A stretch of 64,000 nt of DNA from Natronorubrum daqingense (GTDB lineage Archaea; Halobacteriota; Halobacteria; Halobacteriales; Natrialbaceae). A program made the position numbers and the translations under genes. Below, piece by piece: positions 35,432-43,928 of the stretch. Under the pieces are notes generated by a model that saw only the letters and a program-made list of their open reading frames with translations, ran no database searches and had not been told where the DNA came from. The number at the start of each line of letters is the position of its first letter. Within the stretch, counting starts at the first letter, position 1. The stretch lies in assembly GCF_001971705.1 (NCBI RefSeq), contig NZ_CP019327.1, positions 868,001-932,000 of the forward strand. The letters run 5' to 3'.

Positions 35432-36724
35432 TCAAACAACGATTACGAGAGACGCGAGCGCACCCCCCAGTAAGAGCATCCCGCTGTAGGTTGCCACCTG
35501 CCTACGAAAGTTCGTGTTCGTCGACGTCGCTGCGAGTAGCGCCTTGACGACGATACTCGAGACCGTGGCGAGGAGGATAGCGATCGTCGCTTCGGTCGCC
35601 CCGAGTTGGCCACCACGATAGAGGACGACCGCCGAGGTGGTCGCTCCGGCACTCGAGACGAACCCGCTCGCGACGGCAGTTGCGTAGAACCCAAGCGTGC
35701 CGAACCAGGTTTCGGCCAGCGAACCGAAGACGAGCACCACGAGGAAGACGGCACCGAACGCGAGCGAGTTCTTCAGCGAGAACGGACTCTCGAGTTCGAT
35801 CGGACCGGATTCACGCCAGTCTGCAGTCATCGCGGCGATGGCGAACGCGAGCACGATAACTGCACCGAGCGGAATAATTGACTCGAACAGGATCGCCGTC
35901 TCACCGCCCATCGTAAATCCCACGGCGATAGCGAGATTACGCGACGCCATCGCCGCGTTCGCGAGGAGAATCGCTGCGACAGCGTACGACGCGGCATCGG
36001 GGCGCTGTCGGACGTGATCGAGCATCGTCCCGACGACTGCCGTCGAGGACGCTAACCCGCCGAAAAACCCCGTGACAGCGATTCCACGGCCGCCGTACGT
36101 CGAGACGATCGCGTAGTTGACGATACCGATCCCGGCGACTGCGACGACCATGAGCCAGATGACCTGTGGCTCGAGTGGAATCGTGAGACCGGCGATTTCG
36201 GGCGTCCACTCCGCCGGGAGGAGCGGATAGACGACGAACGCCAAAATAGCGAACTCGGTCGTCGAGCGCATTTCCTCTCTGGAGAGCCCCCACGCGAACT
36301 CGTGGAGTTCTCGTTTGAGCACGAGCAACAGCGACGAGAGGACGGCGACGGCGACGGCTTCGACGACGAAGTCGGCTGCGACCAGTGCACCAACTCCGTA
36401 CGCGACGAGCATCGAGACCGACGTCGTGAGTGACAACCCGGCGTTTTCCTCGCTCAGTAGCCCCTGAATTGCGAGCATGATTCCCTGGACGATGACGAGG
36501 ATGCCTCCGAGGACGAGCAACCCTTCACCGAGTTGTGTCTCCGTCGCGAGCAGCGTAAAGACTGCTCCGAGCAAGCTAATGAGTGAGAACGTGCGAATAC
36601 CCGCCGATTTCTGAGACCACTCTCGCTCCAAGCCGAGGAACATACCGAGTGCGCCGGCGAGCGCCAGCCGAACGACTGTCTCCTCGAGTGGCGCTTCGAC
36701 GAGTTGTAACGTCACCTCGTTCAC
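35432..36724 (-). CDS. MgtC/SapB and DUF4010 membrane protein
   Basis: The 430-residue protein has about ten to twelve hydrophobic segments. The N-terminal ~130 residues are MgtC/SapB-like (VRLALAGALGMFLGLEREWS, then SAGIRTFSLISLLGAVFTLL), and the rest is DUF4010 (VVYPLLPAEWTPEIAGLTIP, then ITGFFGGLASSTAVVGTML and SAGATTSAVVLYRGGQLGAT). MgtC-type proteins are linked to Mg and membrane-potential homeostasis; the fused DUF4010 function is unknown. The start is the GTG at 36724: a TATA box lies 24-29 bases upstream, and a longer frame to 36796 has no membrane-type content. Confidence 0.87.
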   Translation of the reverse strand: MNEVTLQLVEAPLEETVVRLALAGALGMFLGLEREWSQKSAGIRTFSLISLLGAVFTLLATETQLGEGLLVLGGILVIVQGIMLAIQGLLSEENAGLSLTTSVSMLVAYGVGALVAADFVVEAVAVAVLSSLLLVLKRELHEFAWGLSREEMRSTTEFAILAFVVYPLLPAEWTPEIAGLTIPLEPQVIWLMVVAVAGIGIVNYAIVSTYGGRGIAVTGFFGGLASSTAVVGTMLDHVRQRPDAASYAVAAILLANAAMASRNLAIAVGFTMGGETAILFESIIPLGAVIVLAFAIAAMTADWRESGPIELESPFSLKNSLAFGAVFLVVLVFGSLAETWFGTLGFYATAVASGFVSSAGATTSAVVLYRGGQLGATEATIAILLATVSSIVVKALLAATSTNTNFRRQVATYSGMLLLGGALASLVIVV

Positions 36725-36747
36725 TAGCGGTGGTTCACCACGAGTCC

Positions 36748-36753
36748 ATATAT
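36748..36753 (-). promoter_or_regulatory. TATA box of the MgtC-like gene
   Basis: The minus strand reads ATATAT inside GTACATATATGG, placed 24-29 bases ahead of the GTG at 36724, which supports that start as leaderless. Confidence 0.6.
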
Positions 36754-36935
36754 GTACGGTGGCGAAACGAGCACCGCCACCTCTCGAGAAGTGCAATCCG
36801 ACACCAACTATATGCCAGCGTTCGTCCCGTCAGTCCGTTCGAATCGGAGTAACCCTCGAACGAACCGTCGCTGAACGACCCCACGCGAAAAACGACGGCA
36901 TCGATAGCGATCCCCGACCCTGACCGACCGACGTC

Positions 36936-37211
36936 CTATAGTTCGACGTACTGTCCTTCCCAGTCACGACGCGCCTCGAGTTCGCGCCGGCCGCGTCGAG
37001 TGAGCGTGTAGAAGTTCGTTCGTCGATCACGCCGGCCTTTCTCTACGAGGCCCTTGTCGACGAGCGTGTCGAGATTCGGATATAATCGACCGTGATGGAT
37101 CTCCTTCTCGTAATACTGCTCGAGTTCTTCTTTAATTGCCAGTCCGTGGGGTTCCTCCTCGCCAGCGATGACGTACAGCAAGTCACGCTGAAATCCTGTC
37201 AGGTCGTACAT
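36936..37211 (-). CDS. PadR family transcriptional regulator
   Basis: The 91-residue protein is a short PadR winged-helix regulator: MYDLTGFQRDLLYVIAGEEE, then HGLAIKEELEQYYEKEIHHG (recognition helix region), LYPNLDTLVDKGLVEKG and TNFYTLTRRGRRELEARRDW. It lacks the C-terminal dimerisation helix of larger PadR proteins, as do many haloarchaeal members. It should bind DNA as a dimer; target genes are not visible, but an inverted repeat overlaps its own transcription start, suggesting autoregulation. Confidence 0.92.
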   Translation of the reverse strand: MYDLTGFQRDLLYVIAGEEEPHGLAIKEELEQYYEKEIHHGRLYPNLDTLVDKGLVEKGRRDRRTNFYTLTRRGRRELEARRDWEGQYVEL

Positions 37212-37214
37212 TGG

Positions 37215-37250
37215 GTAAGTACCACTTGCACTTACTGTCGAATTTTAATA
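37215..37250 (-). promoter_or_regulatory. Promoter and candidate operator of the PadR gene
   Basis: GTAAGT (37215-37220) and ACTTAC (37230-37235) are perfect inverted copies with a 9-base spacer, between the start codon at 37211 and a TATA-like TTATTAAAA region (about 37243-37250). The palindrome would overlap the start site, an expected place for autorepression by PadR. Confidence 0.45.
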
Positions 37251-37457
37251 AGGCTATCGGGTTGTTTCGACTGAAACAGCACTATTACAGACGAATGTTG
37301 CCATTTTCGATTTAGCCAAATGATAACGGCGGTGATGAATCGACACCGGAGGATAGGTAACGCTCGATTCATGTTTAGTGTCCGGGTAGATATTTTCCGT
37401 ATTATTATACTATCGCGTAGCGAATAAACTCCGTCTACGGAGACGATACTGCGTTAC

Positions 37458-37591
37458 TAAAAAGCAATGTTTTGACTGAGTGAATTGTATCGAAACAGGA
37501 AAGCAGATCGCGTGGCGGAAAAATGCCACGCGAGTGCTTGCCGCCCTGAATTGGTCCCCGCTGACGCTTCGGCCCTCCAAGCGAAGCGTCA
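37458..37591 (-). ncRNA. Candidate structured small RNA (two hairpins)
   Basis: On the minus strand a TATA box (TTTAAGTA, 37613-37620) lies 22-29 bases before 37591. The sequence then opens with a perfect 10-bp hairpin (arms 37582-37591 and 37562-37571, loop of 10), then a single-stranded linker, then a perfect 8-bp hairpin (37525-37532 and 37509-37516), and T-rich tracts at 37491-37502 and 37459-37463 where transcription could end. No convincing protein frame lies here. The predicted RNA would be about 100-134 bases. A decayed mobile-element end with palindromes is an alternative. Confidence 0.45.
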
Positions 37592-37612
37592 GGTGAACGA
37601 TTTTGCCGAGTG

Positions 37613-37620
37613 TACTTAAA
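37613..37620 (-). promoter_or_regulatory. TATA box of the candidate small RNA
   Basis: The minus strand reads TTTAAGTA, close to the haloarchaeal TATA consensus. The expected start, about 25 bases downstream, coincides with the first base of hairpin 1 (37591). Confidence 0.5.
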
Positions 37621-37667
37621 GGTAACGACACCGGGCGGAGCGATGATACGTTCAGATTCGATGACAA

Positions 37668-37814
37668 TCAGATGTGTTCTTCCTCGAGAACCCAGCCAAT
37701 CGCGCGTTTGTAGTACGTGAACATCTCTCTAACACCCTCGTGGTTCATCTCCTCGCTCTCGAGGTGTTCGGTGAGAAACTCGTATTGCTCCCGGATTTCT
37801 TCTTCGTCTCGCAT
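37668..37814 (-). CDS. Small conserved haloarchaeal protein (48 residues)
   Basis: The minus strand encodes 48 residues starting MRDEEEIREQYEFLTEHLES and ending RAIGWVLEEEHI, with a central EEMNHEGVREMFTYYKRAIG. The composition is helical and acidic, with a YYKRAIGWVL segment, and codon use is that of the host. This is probably a real cytoplasmic small protein of the type conserved in haloarchaea; function unknown. It is 77 bases upstream of the candidate small RNA on the same strand. Confidence 0.65.
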   Translation of the reverse strand: MRDEEEIREQYEFLTEHLESEEMNHEGVREMFTYYKRAIGWVLEEEHI

Positions 37815-38268
37815 ACGTCACACTACGGACGCGACACGGAAAAAAGCCCTCGCGTTCGCTCGCCCAGACCGTGACAGCAATCTCGAGTGTATCCGGAGCT
37901 GGCCAGTATGTGACTCGTCACGCATCGTGTCGTCACAAGGATGGTGACGGTTTTAGGAGTCAGTCATCGATTTGTTCGTGAAACGGTTCGCGCGGTTGAC
38001 GCTCGTCGGCAGACGACAGTACAATCTGACACGGGATACGACAACGGCCGAAAAAACGAACACGTCCGTGTGACTCGAGTGAAGTAACACTGAATGAGCG
38101 AAGCCAGTACCGTTTCTTCCCGGGAGTCACTAACGTCAGTTCGACTCGAGGGAGTGACAGATGGATCTCACATGCGTGGGTTTGGACCGGTAAAAACGTC
38201 TGTCACGGGCGTTTGACTGACGGGAAAACACCACGAGGTGATGTCTTTCTGAGCCGACTCAGTGTGAC
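37815..38268. other. Intergenic region
   Basis: The 454 bases between the small acidic protein gene and the acidic lipoprotein gene hold no open frame with family resemblance and no long palindrome. It has normal base composition. I see nothing else to report. Confidence 0.4.
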
Positions 38269-39081
38269 CTAGAGTGCGTCGTCTTCGTCACCGTCGTCTG
38301 CCGCATCGTCTTCGTCGTCATCCATCATATCGTCGTCGTCCATCTCGTCGTCTTCGTCGTCATCCTCGTCTGCGGCGGCATCGTCGTCTTCGGCTTCTTC
38401 ACCCAGCGTCAGCGTGACCTCTTCGTCGTCGCCGTCGATTTCGACGTCGTCTTCGGCTTCTTCGCCTTCGTACTCAGCGGTCACCGTGTACTCGCCGTCC
38501 TCGAGGTCGTCGAATTCGACCTCACCGTCTTCGTCGGTTTCCTCCTCGAGTGGGAACTCCTCGTCTTCGTCGTCCTCATCGTCGTCTTCGTCCTCGTCCT
38601 CGTCGTCATCGAGGAGATCATCGTCATCTTCGTCTTCGTCCTCGTCGTCTTCGTCCTCATCCTCGTCTGCGGCCGGATCGTCGTCTTCCTGAATCGACGC
38701 GTCGGTTTCGGCTTCTTCCGGATCGTCGTCTTCCTCGTCGTCATCGAGGAGATCGTCGTCGTCTTCCTCTTCCTCTTCCTCTTCCTCTTCGTCTTCGTCC
38801 TCATCGTCGTCCATGAGGTCGTCGTCGGCCTCCTCGAGTTCGACGGTCGCGCCTTCGACGGGTTCACCGTCGTCCTCGACGGTTACCGTGAGCGCATACG
38901 TTTCGTCACCGTTGTCGTCTTCGTCGTCCGTATCGTCTTCTGTCGCCGGATCTTCCTCTTCTTCGGCTCCGTCGTCATCATCGTCACCGTTTCCATCGTC
39001 AGCACAGCCGGCGAGGACGAGTGCACTTGCGGTACCTGCTGCGGCCACGAACTTACGTCGGTTCAGTTCTGAATCGGACAT
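38269..39081 (-). CDS. Hyper-acidic Tat lipoprotein with Ig-like beta domain
   Basis: The 270-residue protein starts MSDSELNRRKFVAAAGTASA with LAGC at 23-26, a Tat signal with lipobox, so it should be anchored outside the cell at C26. It carries a carboxypeptidase-regulatory/Ig-like fold in two parts: YALTVTVEDDGEPVEGATVE and EVEFDDLEDGEYTVTAEYEG, then VEIDGDDEEVTLTLGE. These are interrupted by long Asp/Glu runs (residues ~88-190) with DDDDLLDDD, DDDLMDDD and, near the end, DDDMMDDD. More than half of the residues are Asp or Glu. Function unknown; the extreme acidity suggests cation binding at the surface. Confidence 0.8.
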   Translation of the reverse strand: MSDSELNRRKFVAAAGTASALVLAGCADDGNGDDDDDGAEEEEDPATEDDTDDEDDNGDETYALTVTVEDDGEPVEGATVELEEADDDLMDDDEDEDEEEEEEEEEDDDDLLDDDEEDDDPEEAETDASIQEDDDPAADEDEDEDDEDEDEDDDDLLDDDEDEDEDDDEDDEDEEFPLEEETDEDGEVEFDDLEDGEYTVTAEYEGEEAEDDVEIDGDDEEVTLTLGEEAEDDDAAADEDDDEDDEMDDDDMMDDDEDDAADDGDEDDAL

Positions 39082-39353
39082 ATCTCTGGATAGGACGTTC
39101 CCGTTGGTTTCAGTGCGGCCTGCAACTGCCGCCTGTTAATCACGTATTGAACATCCTCCAAGATGGTGTGACCGTCACCCCGGAAAACTGTTTTTTCGGT
39201 AATTGCCGATAGAGCGACACATCGGGCCGTTACCGCGGCTTTTCGATTACCCTCTATTCCTCCCGGAGTTTTTCCTTTCTCTACTGGACAGTAATAAACA
39301 TAATGGCCACTAAATTCATAAAATAGTTGTATGGTTGGCGCGTTGGTACGTAC

Positions 39354-40376
39354 GTGAAGCGTCGAATGGCCCTCGGATTCGTGTTCGCCCTTACCCTCCT
39401 CGCCCTCCTCGTCTATTTCGTTGGCAGCCAGGGAATCGTCGACGAGTTGTCCGGCGCCGACGTTCGACTGCTCGGTTTGGGATTCCTCTCTGGGTTACTC
39501 GCACTCACGTTCCGTGGTATGGTGTGGGAGCGATTTATCACACTAGTCGACACGACGATGTCCCGGCGAGTGATCTGCGGGGTCTTTCTCAGCGCGATGT
39601 TCATCAAATACGCAACGCCGTACGGCCAAGTGACGACAGAACCGTTCGTCGCCTACCTGGTCGCTCGCAACGGAGAGATGGCTTACGAAGATGGACTCGC
39701 GAGTATCCTCTCTGCAGACCTCTTGAACTACGTTCCCTACTACACGTTCGGCTTCCTCGGCCTCACGATAATCACCGTTTCCGGTGCCCTCAGTAACGGA
39801 ATGGTCGCGCAGTTCACAGCCTTTGGTGTGTTGTTCGTCGTCGTGACGTCGGTCGTCCTCACCGTCGTTCGCCGACCGTCGCTCGTCTACAGAATCGTGC
39901 TTAGGTTCGCTGGCATCGTCCGTGTCGCCACCGGGCGGTTCACGGACCGATTCACCACGCAACTCTCGGAGGTGACCATCCGAGAGCGCCTCGATCGGTT
40001 CTACACGACCGTCGAGACGATCACGACCAACAGACGCACGCTCGTCGTCGCGACGATCTACGCCCACCTCGGGATGGCGTTCTTGATGCTCCCCGTCTAC
40101 ATCGGCGCGATGGCACTTGGCCATCAACTATCGTTACCCGTCGTCGCCATCGTCGTCGCACTCGGCAAACTGGGAACCGTCGTTCCGGCACCCGGTGGAA
40201 CGGGTGGTGTCGAAGCAATCGTCACCGCCGGACTCACGACCCTCGGTCAACTCGACCCGGCAGCGGCGTTCACCATCGCACTCATCTACCGGCTCTGTAC
40301 GTACTGGCTCACGATCGGTGTCGGTGGGATCTCGACCGCAAGCCTAATCGTTCGAGACTCATATGCGAGTCACTGA
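39354..40376 (+). CDS. UPF0104/YbhN-like lysylphosphatidylglycerol-synthase TM family protein
   Basis: The 340-residue membrane protein has about eight hydrophobic segments, including ALGFVFALTLLALLVYFVG, LLGLGFLSGLLALTFRGMVW and KYATPYGQVTTEPFVAYLVA, and the conserved GKLGTVVPAPGGTGGVEAIV near 270. It belongs to the YbhN/AglD-type family of membrane proteins near lipid or glycan transfer enzymes; no catalytic site is known. A GTG at 39354 was chosen because the TATA-like TTCATAAAATA at 39316-39325 gives leaderless spacing; an ATG at 39366 or a TTG at 39327 are alternatives. Confidence 0.78.
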   Translation: MKRRMALGFVFALTLLALLVYFVGSQGIVDELSGADVRLLGLGFLSGLLALTFRGMVWERFITLVDTTMSRRVICGVFLSAMFIKYATPYGQVTTEPFVAYLVARNGEMAYEDGLASILSADLLNYVPYYTFGFLGLTIITVSGALSNGMVAQFTAFGVLFVVVTSVVLTVVRRPSLVYRIVLRFAGIVRVATGRFTDRFTTQLSEVTIRERLDRFYTTVETITTNRRTLVVATIYAHLGMAFLMLPVYIGAMALGHQLSLPVVAIVVALGKLGTVVPAPGGTGGVEAIVTAGLTTLGQLDPAAAFTIALIYRLCTYWLTIGVGGISTASLIVRDSYASH

Positions 40377-40471
40377 CTGCGACATCCGCTGTCCGCACTA
40401 TCAGACACGCTCGAGTGAGACGTAACCGAGACTCCGGTGTGGTTTTTGGGCTCCCGGACGTACGTCTCGCT

Positions 40472-41197
40472 ATGAAAGTACGGGGCGAGCGCGAGTGCAC
40501 TGACTGTGGAACCCGGTGGTCGTACTACGAAACCGGCGAGATCGATTGCCCGTCGTGTGGAAGTCTCCACAGCGTCGGCATAAACGAACGTGCCGAACAC
40601 ACCGACCTCGAGGTGACGTTCGACCTCACGGGGGTTCGAAACGACCTCGACGAACACTCGAGCGACGACGTCGCAGACCGGGCGAGCGAGGAGTGTCGCG
40701 AGTACGTTCGTCGACGCGGCTTCATCGACGGTGGATCGCTGCGTGATCTGGACGACACGTACCTGAGCGCATTCGAGTTACTCCACGTCTCCGACATCGT
40801 CTCTCGAGACTTTCGCCTCGAGGAACGGGAGGAACTCTACTTCCTCTCCTTACTTCGCGACGCCGATCAGGGTGACCGCCCACCGGCAGCCGAAATTCCG
40901 CCGTCGCTTCGCAGCGCTCGCGGACTCGCCTACGCGACCGCCGTCGACGAATACCGCCGAGACGTTCGAACCTGGGTCGACAACGATACCCTCACGAGTA
41001 CCGAACGGGCCACCCTCGAGACGCTCGACGATCACGTCACGCGTGTCCGGATGCTCGATGGCGACGTCGCACCGGAACGAGCAGATCAACTGGTCGACGC
41101 CACACGCGACCTCGCGAGCGGACTCCGTGGGGACGAACAGGCCGTCGTACGGGCGCAGGATCGACTCGAGACACTCGAGTTCGACGACGCCGTCTAG
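40472..41197 (+). CDS. Conserved haloarchaeal protein with N-terminal zinc ribbon
   Basis: The 241-residue protein starts with a TFIIB-like zinc ribbon, ECTDCGTRWSYYETGEIDCP with SCGS (Cys at about 9, 12, 27 and 30), followed by an acidic helical domain rich in Arg/Asp/Glu, e.g. SAFELLHVSDIVSRDFRLEE and a VRTWVDNDTLTSTERATLET segment. Zinc binding and a role with nucleic acid or protein partners are plausible, but there is no named activity. The ATG at 40472 lies just before the ribbon; a longer frame from 40415 lacks support. Confidence 0.75.
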   Translation: MKVRGERECTDCGTRWSYYETGEIDCPSCGSLHSVGINERAEHTDLEVTFDLTGVRNDLDEHSSDDVADRASEECREYVRRRGFIDGGSLRDLDDTYLSAFELLHVSDIVSRDFRLEEREELYFLSLLRDADQGDRPPAAEIPPSLRSARGLAYATAVDEYRRDVRTWVDNDTLTSTERATLETLDDHVTRVRMLDGDVAPERADQLVDATRDLASGLRGDEQAVVRAQDRLETLEFDDAV

Positions 41198-41236
41198 ATA
41201 TGGAGAGTAACCGCTCCGTAGAGGAGGGAGCGTCGG

Positions 41237-42130
41237 TCAGGGAAGCGACACGTCGATCTCTTCTTGGAGGCTCGCCGCTTTAACCGTATTATACAGTAAC
41301 ATCGCGCGCGTCATCGGACCGACACCGCCGGGGACGGGCGTGATCGCGCTGGCGCGTTCTTCCGTGCTCTCGAAGTCGACGTCACCGACGAGTTCGTATC
41401 CCTTCTCGGTGTCTGCTTCGACGCGATTGACACCGACGTCGATGACGACAGTGTCTTCGCTGATCATCGAGCCGTCGATCAGTTCGGGAACGCCGACGGC
41501 GGCGACGACGATATCCGCGTTGCGGGTCTTCTCACCGAGGTCGTCGGTTCGGGAGTGACAGACTGTCACCGTTGCGTTGCCGTCCTCAGCCTTCTGGATC
41601 AAGAGGTTCGCGAGTGGCTTGCCGACGATATCCGATCGACCGACGATCGTGACGTCTTTGCCTTCGATGTCGACGTCAGCCGACTCGAGGAGTTTCTGGA
41701 CGCCGTGGGGCGTACACGGACGGAATCGAGCGTCGCCGGCGACGAGACGGCCGACATTCTCGGGGTGGAAGCCATCGACGTCTTTTGCTGGATCGACGCG
41801 ACGGATGACCTCTCTGTAGTCGACGTGGTCTGGAACGGGTGCTTGGACGATGTATCCGTGAACGGCCGGGTCCTCGTTGAGGTTGCCAATAGTCTCGTAG
41901 AGTGCCGAAGGCGGTGCATCGCCCTCGACGTCGACGTGAACGCTCTCGATGCCGACTTCCTCGCAGTCGCGTTGTTTCATGTTCACGTAGGTCTGGCTGG
42001 CGGGATCGTCGCCCATCAGTACCGTCGCTAATCCCGGTCGTGCGCCCGCGTCGGCCAGTGTTTCGATTGCACCCGTCAACTCCTCACGAATCTCGCTCGC
42101 GACAGCGTTGCCGTCGATGATCTCGGTCAT
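41237..42130 (-). CDS. folD: Methylenetetrahydrofolate dehydrogenase/cyclohydrolase FolD
   Basis: FolD interconverts methylene- and formyl-tetrahydrofolate in one-carbon metabolism. The 297-residue protein has the substrate motifs LMGDDPASQTYVNMKQRDCE (residues ~37-56, with the catalytic Lys in YVNMK), YIVQAPVPDHVDYREVIRRV, and PCTPHGVQKLLES near 140, plus the cofactor segment IVGRSDIVGKPLANLLIQ and a DIVVAAVGVPELIDGSMI strand. The C-terminal PVPGGVGPMTRAML is conserved. It stands alone and works with glyA and thyA in the folate cycle. Confidence 0.97.
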   Translation of the reverse strand: MTEIIDGNAVASEIREELTGAIETLADAGARPGLATVLMGDDPASQTYVNMKQRDCEEVGIESVHVDVEGDAPPSALYETIGNLNEDPAVHGYIVQAPVPDHVDYREVIRRVDPAKDVDGFHPENVGRLVAGDARFRPCTPHGVQKLLESADVDIEGKDVTIVGRSDIVGKPLANLLIQKAEDGNATVTVCHSRTDDLGEKTRNADIVVAAVGVPELIDGSMISEDTVVIDVGVNRVEADTEKGYELVGDVDFESTEERASAITPVPGGVGPMTRAMLLYNTVKAASLQEEIDVSLP

Positions 42131-42245
42131 TACTCGAGTGGGCGGCCGCGAGGCTATTCAACCCTCGGGTTCGTGCCCAGAATCGCCATGTCCGCTGGCC
42201 ACACTATCCACGGATGTGGATATCGTGTCGGTAATACGCCCGAAT

Positions 42246-42302
42246 GATACGCAGTGGTATCGTCTGTTTCAATAGGTAGGTTGAAGGCAGATGGCATGCC
42301 AT
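42246..42302 (+). promoter_or_regulatory. Two palindromes ahead of the amino-acid permease gene
   Basis: GATAC-N6-GTATC (42246-42261) is followed by a perfect 12-base palindrome ATGGCATGCCAT (42291-42302), which ends 18 bases before the ATG at 42320. In leaderless genes this is where the TATA/start region lies, so one or both could be operators for a repressor of the permease. Confidence 0.4.
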
Positions 42303-42319
42303 GTAGTAGCATATCATCA

Positions 42320-43771
42320 ATGGCTACTGACGATTTTAAACTGATTACCGAAACGGTGGGACCAATCGCGGCGGTGGCATTGCTCATTGGGACGGCAGTC
42401 GGAATGAGTATCTTCATCGTCCCGACACAGATGGCCGCCGTCGCTGGACCCAGTATCGTCCTGGCGATCTTACTCTCGGTAGTGCCGATGGTACTGGGAA
42501 TGTTGTTGTTGTTACAACTCGGTGGTGCAATCCCAGTCGCCGGTGGCGCGTACGTCTACGCCTCGAGGCTCGTCGGGCCGTACTGGGGATTCCTCGGTGT
42601 TGCAGTTCCGGTGTTGTCGGTGTGGGCGTACCTGCTGTTCGCGGCGCTTGGCTTCGCCGAGTACGTCCCGGTCTTCGTCGAGTTGCCGACGCTAGTATCC
42701 GTCTACCTCCTGCTCGGAGCGTTTCTGGTGTTCAACTACGTCGGCGTTCGTCTCGCCGCGAACATCCAGATCGTTCTCGTCTGTCTGTTGATCGCGGCGA
42801 TGATCACGTTCGTCGTCGGCGGCTTCACGTCCTTCGATACCGCGAACTTCGAACCGATGTTCCCCGCCGGTGAAGGCGAACCGTACGCCGACGGATACGC
42901 CCCCTTCTTCCTGGCAGCCGTGACGCTGTATATTCCGTTCCAGGGCTTCGCGATGATCATCGAGATCGGCGAGGAACTCGAGAACCCGGCGAAGAACATC
43001 CCGCGCGTCCTCGCAGCCGGGATGGCACTCGTGGCAGTGTTGACGATTGCCGTCATCATCGCCCTGGTCGGTGCCGTCCCGTGGGAAGCGATCGCCCAAG
43101 ACGGTGAGGCCGTCGACGGTGGTATCGCGGCCGTCAGTGAAGGAATCTTACCCGGCTGGGCGATCGCGTTCGTCGCGATCGGCGCCCTCGTTGCGGCCGC
43201 GACGACGACCAACACGCTCTACACGTCCTACTCGCGGACGATCATGCGCGCGGCCCGTGACGACGTCATTCCCGAATTCTTCGCCGGGATCGACGATCGG
43301 TTCGGAACGCCAAACCGTGCGCTGTTGTTACTCGGGCTCCCCCCGTTACTCGCCGCCCCCCTTATGGGCCCCTTCGGGGCGATTCTCACCGTCGACGTGT
43401 TGGACTGGCTCGTGACCGTCACGGTCACCGGAATTTTCATCAGCTTCATGATTAGCGGAGTCGCGCTGTGGAATCTCCCGAAAATTTTCCCGGATCGGTA
43501 CAAGTACTCGTTCTACCGACTCCCGATGCCGGTGCTCAAAGTCGTCGCCGTCGGCAACGTCGTCGTCTCCGCGGTGTTCATGGTGTTCGTCGCACTGGGC
43601 GCACCGTCGGCACTGGTGCTCCAGTTCGGCTGGATTCTGGTAATGTCGTTGTTGTACGTCTACCGAATTCGGACGTACGGCGACGAGGACGAAGACCTCC
43701 GCGAAAAGATGTCACTCCTGCACAAACACGAGTCGATCGGTGCCGACTCGAGCGACTCGAGCGACGACTGA
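42320..43771 (+). CDS. APC-family amino-acid permease
   Basis: The 483-residue membrane protein has about 12 hydrophobic segments and the APC consensus region near the start: IAAVALLIGTAVGMSIFIVP. The substrate-binding unwound helix and later PFQGFAMIIEIGEELENPAK (residues ~208-227) fit the family. It takes up an amino acid or amine; which one is unclear. The C-terminal tail is acidic (SIGADSSDSSDD). The ATG at 42320 fits the hydrophobic start. It is preceded by two palindromes that could control it. Confidence 0.88.
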   Translation: MATDDFKLITETVGPIAAVALLIGTAVGMSIFIVPTQMAAVAGPSIVLAILLSVVPMVLGMLLLLQLGGAIPVAGGAYVYASRLVGPYWGFLGVAVPVLSVWAYLLFAALGFAEYVPVFVELPTLVSVYLLLGAFLVFNYVGVRLAANIQIVLVCLLIAAMITFVVGGFTSFDTANFEPMFPAGEGEPYADGYAPFFLAAVTLYIPFQGFAMIIEIGEELENPAKNIPRVLAAGMALVAVLTIAVIIALVGAVPWEAIAQDGEAVDGGIAAVSEGILPGWAIAFVAIGALVAAATTTNTLYTSYSRTIMRAARDDVIPEFFAGIDDRFGTPNRALLLLGLPPLLAAPLMGPFGAILTVDVLDWLVTVTVTGIFISFMISGVALWNLPKIFPDRYKYSFYRLPMPVLKVVAVGNVVVSAVFMVFVALGAPSALVLQFGWILVMSLLYVYRIRTYGDEDEDLREKMSLLHKHESIGADSSDSSDD

Positions 43772-43928
43772 GGGAGAACACTCACGTATCCACCAAACGG
43801 TCGCCCGCTATGGAAACTGGTGTGAGTACTCGGTGGAACCGCTGGATGCCCGCGGCAAGTGGGCCGGGACAACGAGTAGCGGAAAAAAGCGACGCGACCG
43901 AACGCTGATGATCGACCGAATCGACTAC

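Noticed and set aside
37410-37667. An 85-codon minus-strand frame across the hairpin region
   Set aside because: The frame crosses both perfect hairpins and has no haloarchaeal protein composition (few Asp/Glu). The promoter and stem layout fit an RNA better.
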